This document shows, piece after piece, positions 63,776-64,000 of a stretch of DNA of 64,000 nt. The notes under the pieces were generated by a model. That model was not told where the DNA came from and did no database searches. It saw nothing but the letters and a program-made list of their open reading frames with translations. The translations under genes and the position numbers were made by a program. Source of the DNA: Methylorubrum salsuginis. GTDB taxonomy: Bacteria > Pseudomonadota > Alphaproteobacteria > Rhizobiales > Beijerinckiaceae. The DNA is taken from assembly GCF_900114375.1 (NCBI RefSeq), contig NZ_FOSV01000016.1, positions 56,081 through 120,080 of the forward strand. The letters are read 5' to 3'. How positions within the stretch are numbered: the first letter of the stretch is position 1; every line of letters starts with the position of its first letter.

Positions 63776-64000
63776 TTAGCGGAACAGCGACAGGACGTTC
63801 TGGCTCGACGAGTTGGCGATCGACAGGGCTTGGACGGCGAGCTGCTGCTGCGTCTGGAGCGCCTTCAGCTTAGTCGACTCTTCCTCGATGTCGGCATCGA
63901 CCAGGATGCCGATGGTGCGGTCGTTGGCCTTCATCAGCGTGTCGACGAAGGTCTTCTGGCCGTCGATCTGGGTCTTGTTGGCGCCGAGCTTGGTGCCGGC
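63776..64000 (-). CDS. Flagellin, C-terminal fragment
   Basis: Last 74 codons of a flagellin gene whose 5' part lies beyond the window. The fragment contains QIDGQKTFVDTLMKANDRTI, then DIEEESTKLKALQTQQQLAV and ends LSIANSSSQNVLSLFR, the classic flagellin C-terminal D0 helix that stacks inside the filament. It is convergent with ftcR, linking regulator and filament gene in a motility locus. Confidence 0.93.
   Translation of the reverse strand, partial: AGTKLGANKTQIDGQKTFVDTLMKANDRTIGILVDADIEEESTKLKALQTQQQLAVQALSIANSSSQNVLSLFR

Overview
The window is about 64 kb of high-GC chromosomal DNA from an alphaproteobacterium. The combination of GcrA, an FtcR-type flagellar regulator next to flagellin, a CtrA-type TTAA-N7-TTAA site, an EipB-family envelope protein, both type I and type II glutamine synthetases and an alphaproteobacterial SerC-SerA pair points to Hyphomicrobiales. 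Gene content and protein style fit Methylobacterium/Methylorubrum best; that genus call is inference. No phage, transposase, CRISPR array or rRNA operon is visible. Two tRNA genes are present: Val-UAC and Leu-UAG.

Layout. 1-4.7 kb is accessory: a TonB receptor tail, a secreted serralysin-like RTX protease, and a visibly lower-GC patch with an orphan ABC-2 (KpsM-like) permease, ending at a PilZ protein and tRNA-Val. 4.8-11.3 kb is the minus-strand protein quality-control block lon, clpX, clpP, tig. 11.4-14.9 kb holds tRNA-Leu, a Tat-exported multicopper-oxidase homologue that has lost half of its copper-ligand motifs, and the NAD(P)HX repair enzyme. 15-19.6 kb is a nitrogen block: PII protein, glutaminase, glnII (with a sigma-54-type promoter) and glnA. 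19.7-23.3 kb holds a GGDEF-EAL protein, a flavin reductase and several small proteins. 23.4-29.3 kb is the phosphate regulon pstSCAB-phoU-phoB behind a three-repeat Pho box; phoR is not here.

29.3-42.7 kb carries an OprB porin, a MAPEG protein, a ParA-like ATPase overlapping a lysine-tailed unknown, an outer-membrane beta-barrel, pyruvate kinase, a NarL-type two-component pair, a Tat-exported metallo-beta-lactamase-fold protein, EipB, gcrA and a Rieske oxygenase. 42.7-46.1 kb holds a low-GC membrane protein, a free-standing micro-ORF unit with an exceptionally long Shine-Dalgarno match, a coiled-coil protein, znuA with a Zur-like palindrome, and trmD. 46.2-55.6 kb has serC (with a structured leader) and serA, mtnA, several DUF proteins, a MATE pump, an ABC exporter and trmL. 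55.7-59.2 kb is a PspA-like / YqiJ-like / flotillin membrane cassette. The window closes with hemF, a RecD-like helicase, an aspartate-type aminotransferase, ftcR behind a CtrA-type box, and the 3' end of a flagellin gene.

Non-coding structure worth attention: a dispersed intergenic element (three copies, built around two hairpins), a second unrelated palindromic element, the 16-nt anti-16S match at 43.4 kb, and identifiable Pho, sigma-54, Zur and CtrA sites. Most assignments rest on reading motifs in translated sequence; no database search was run.
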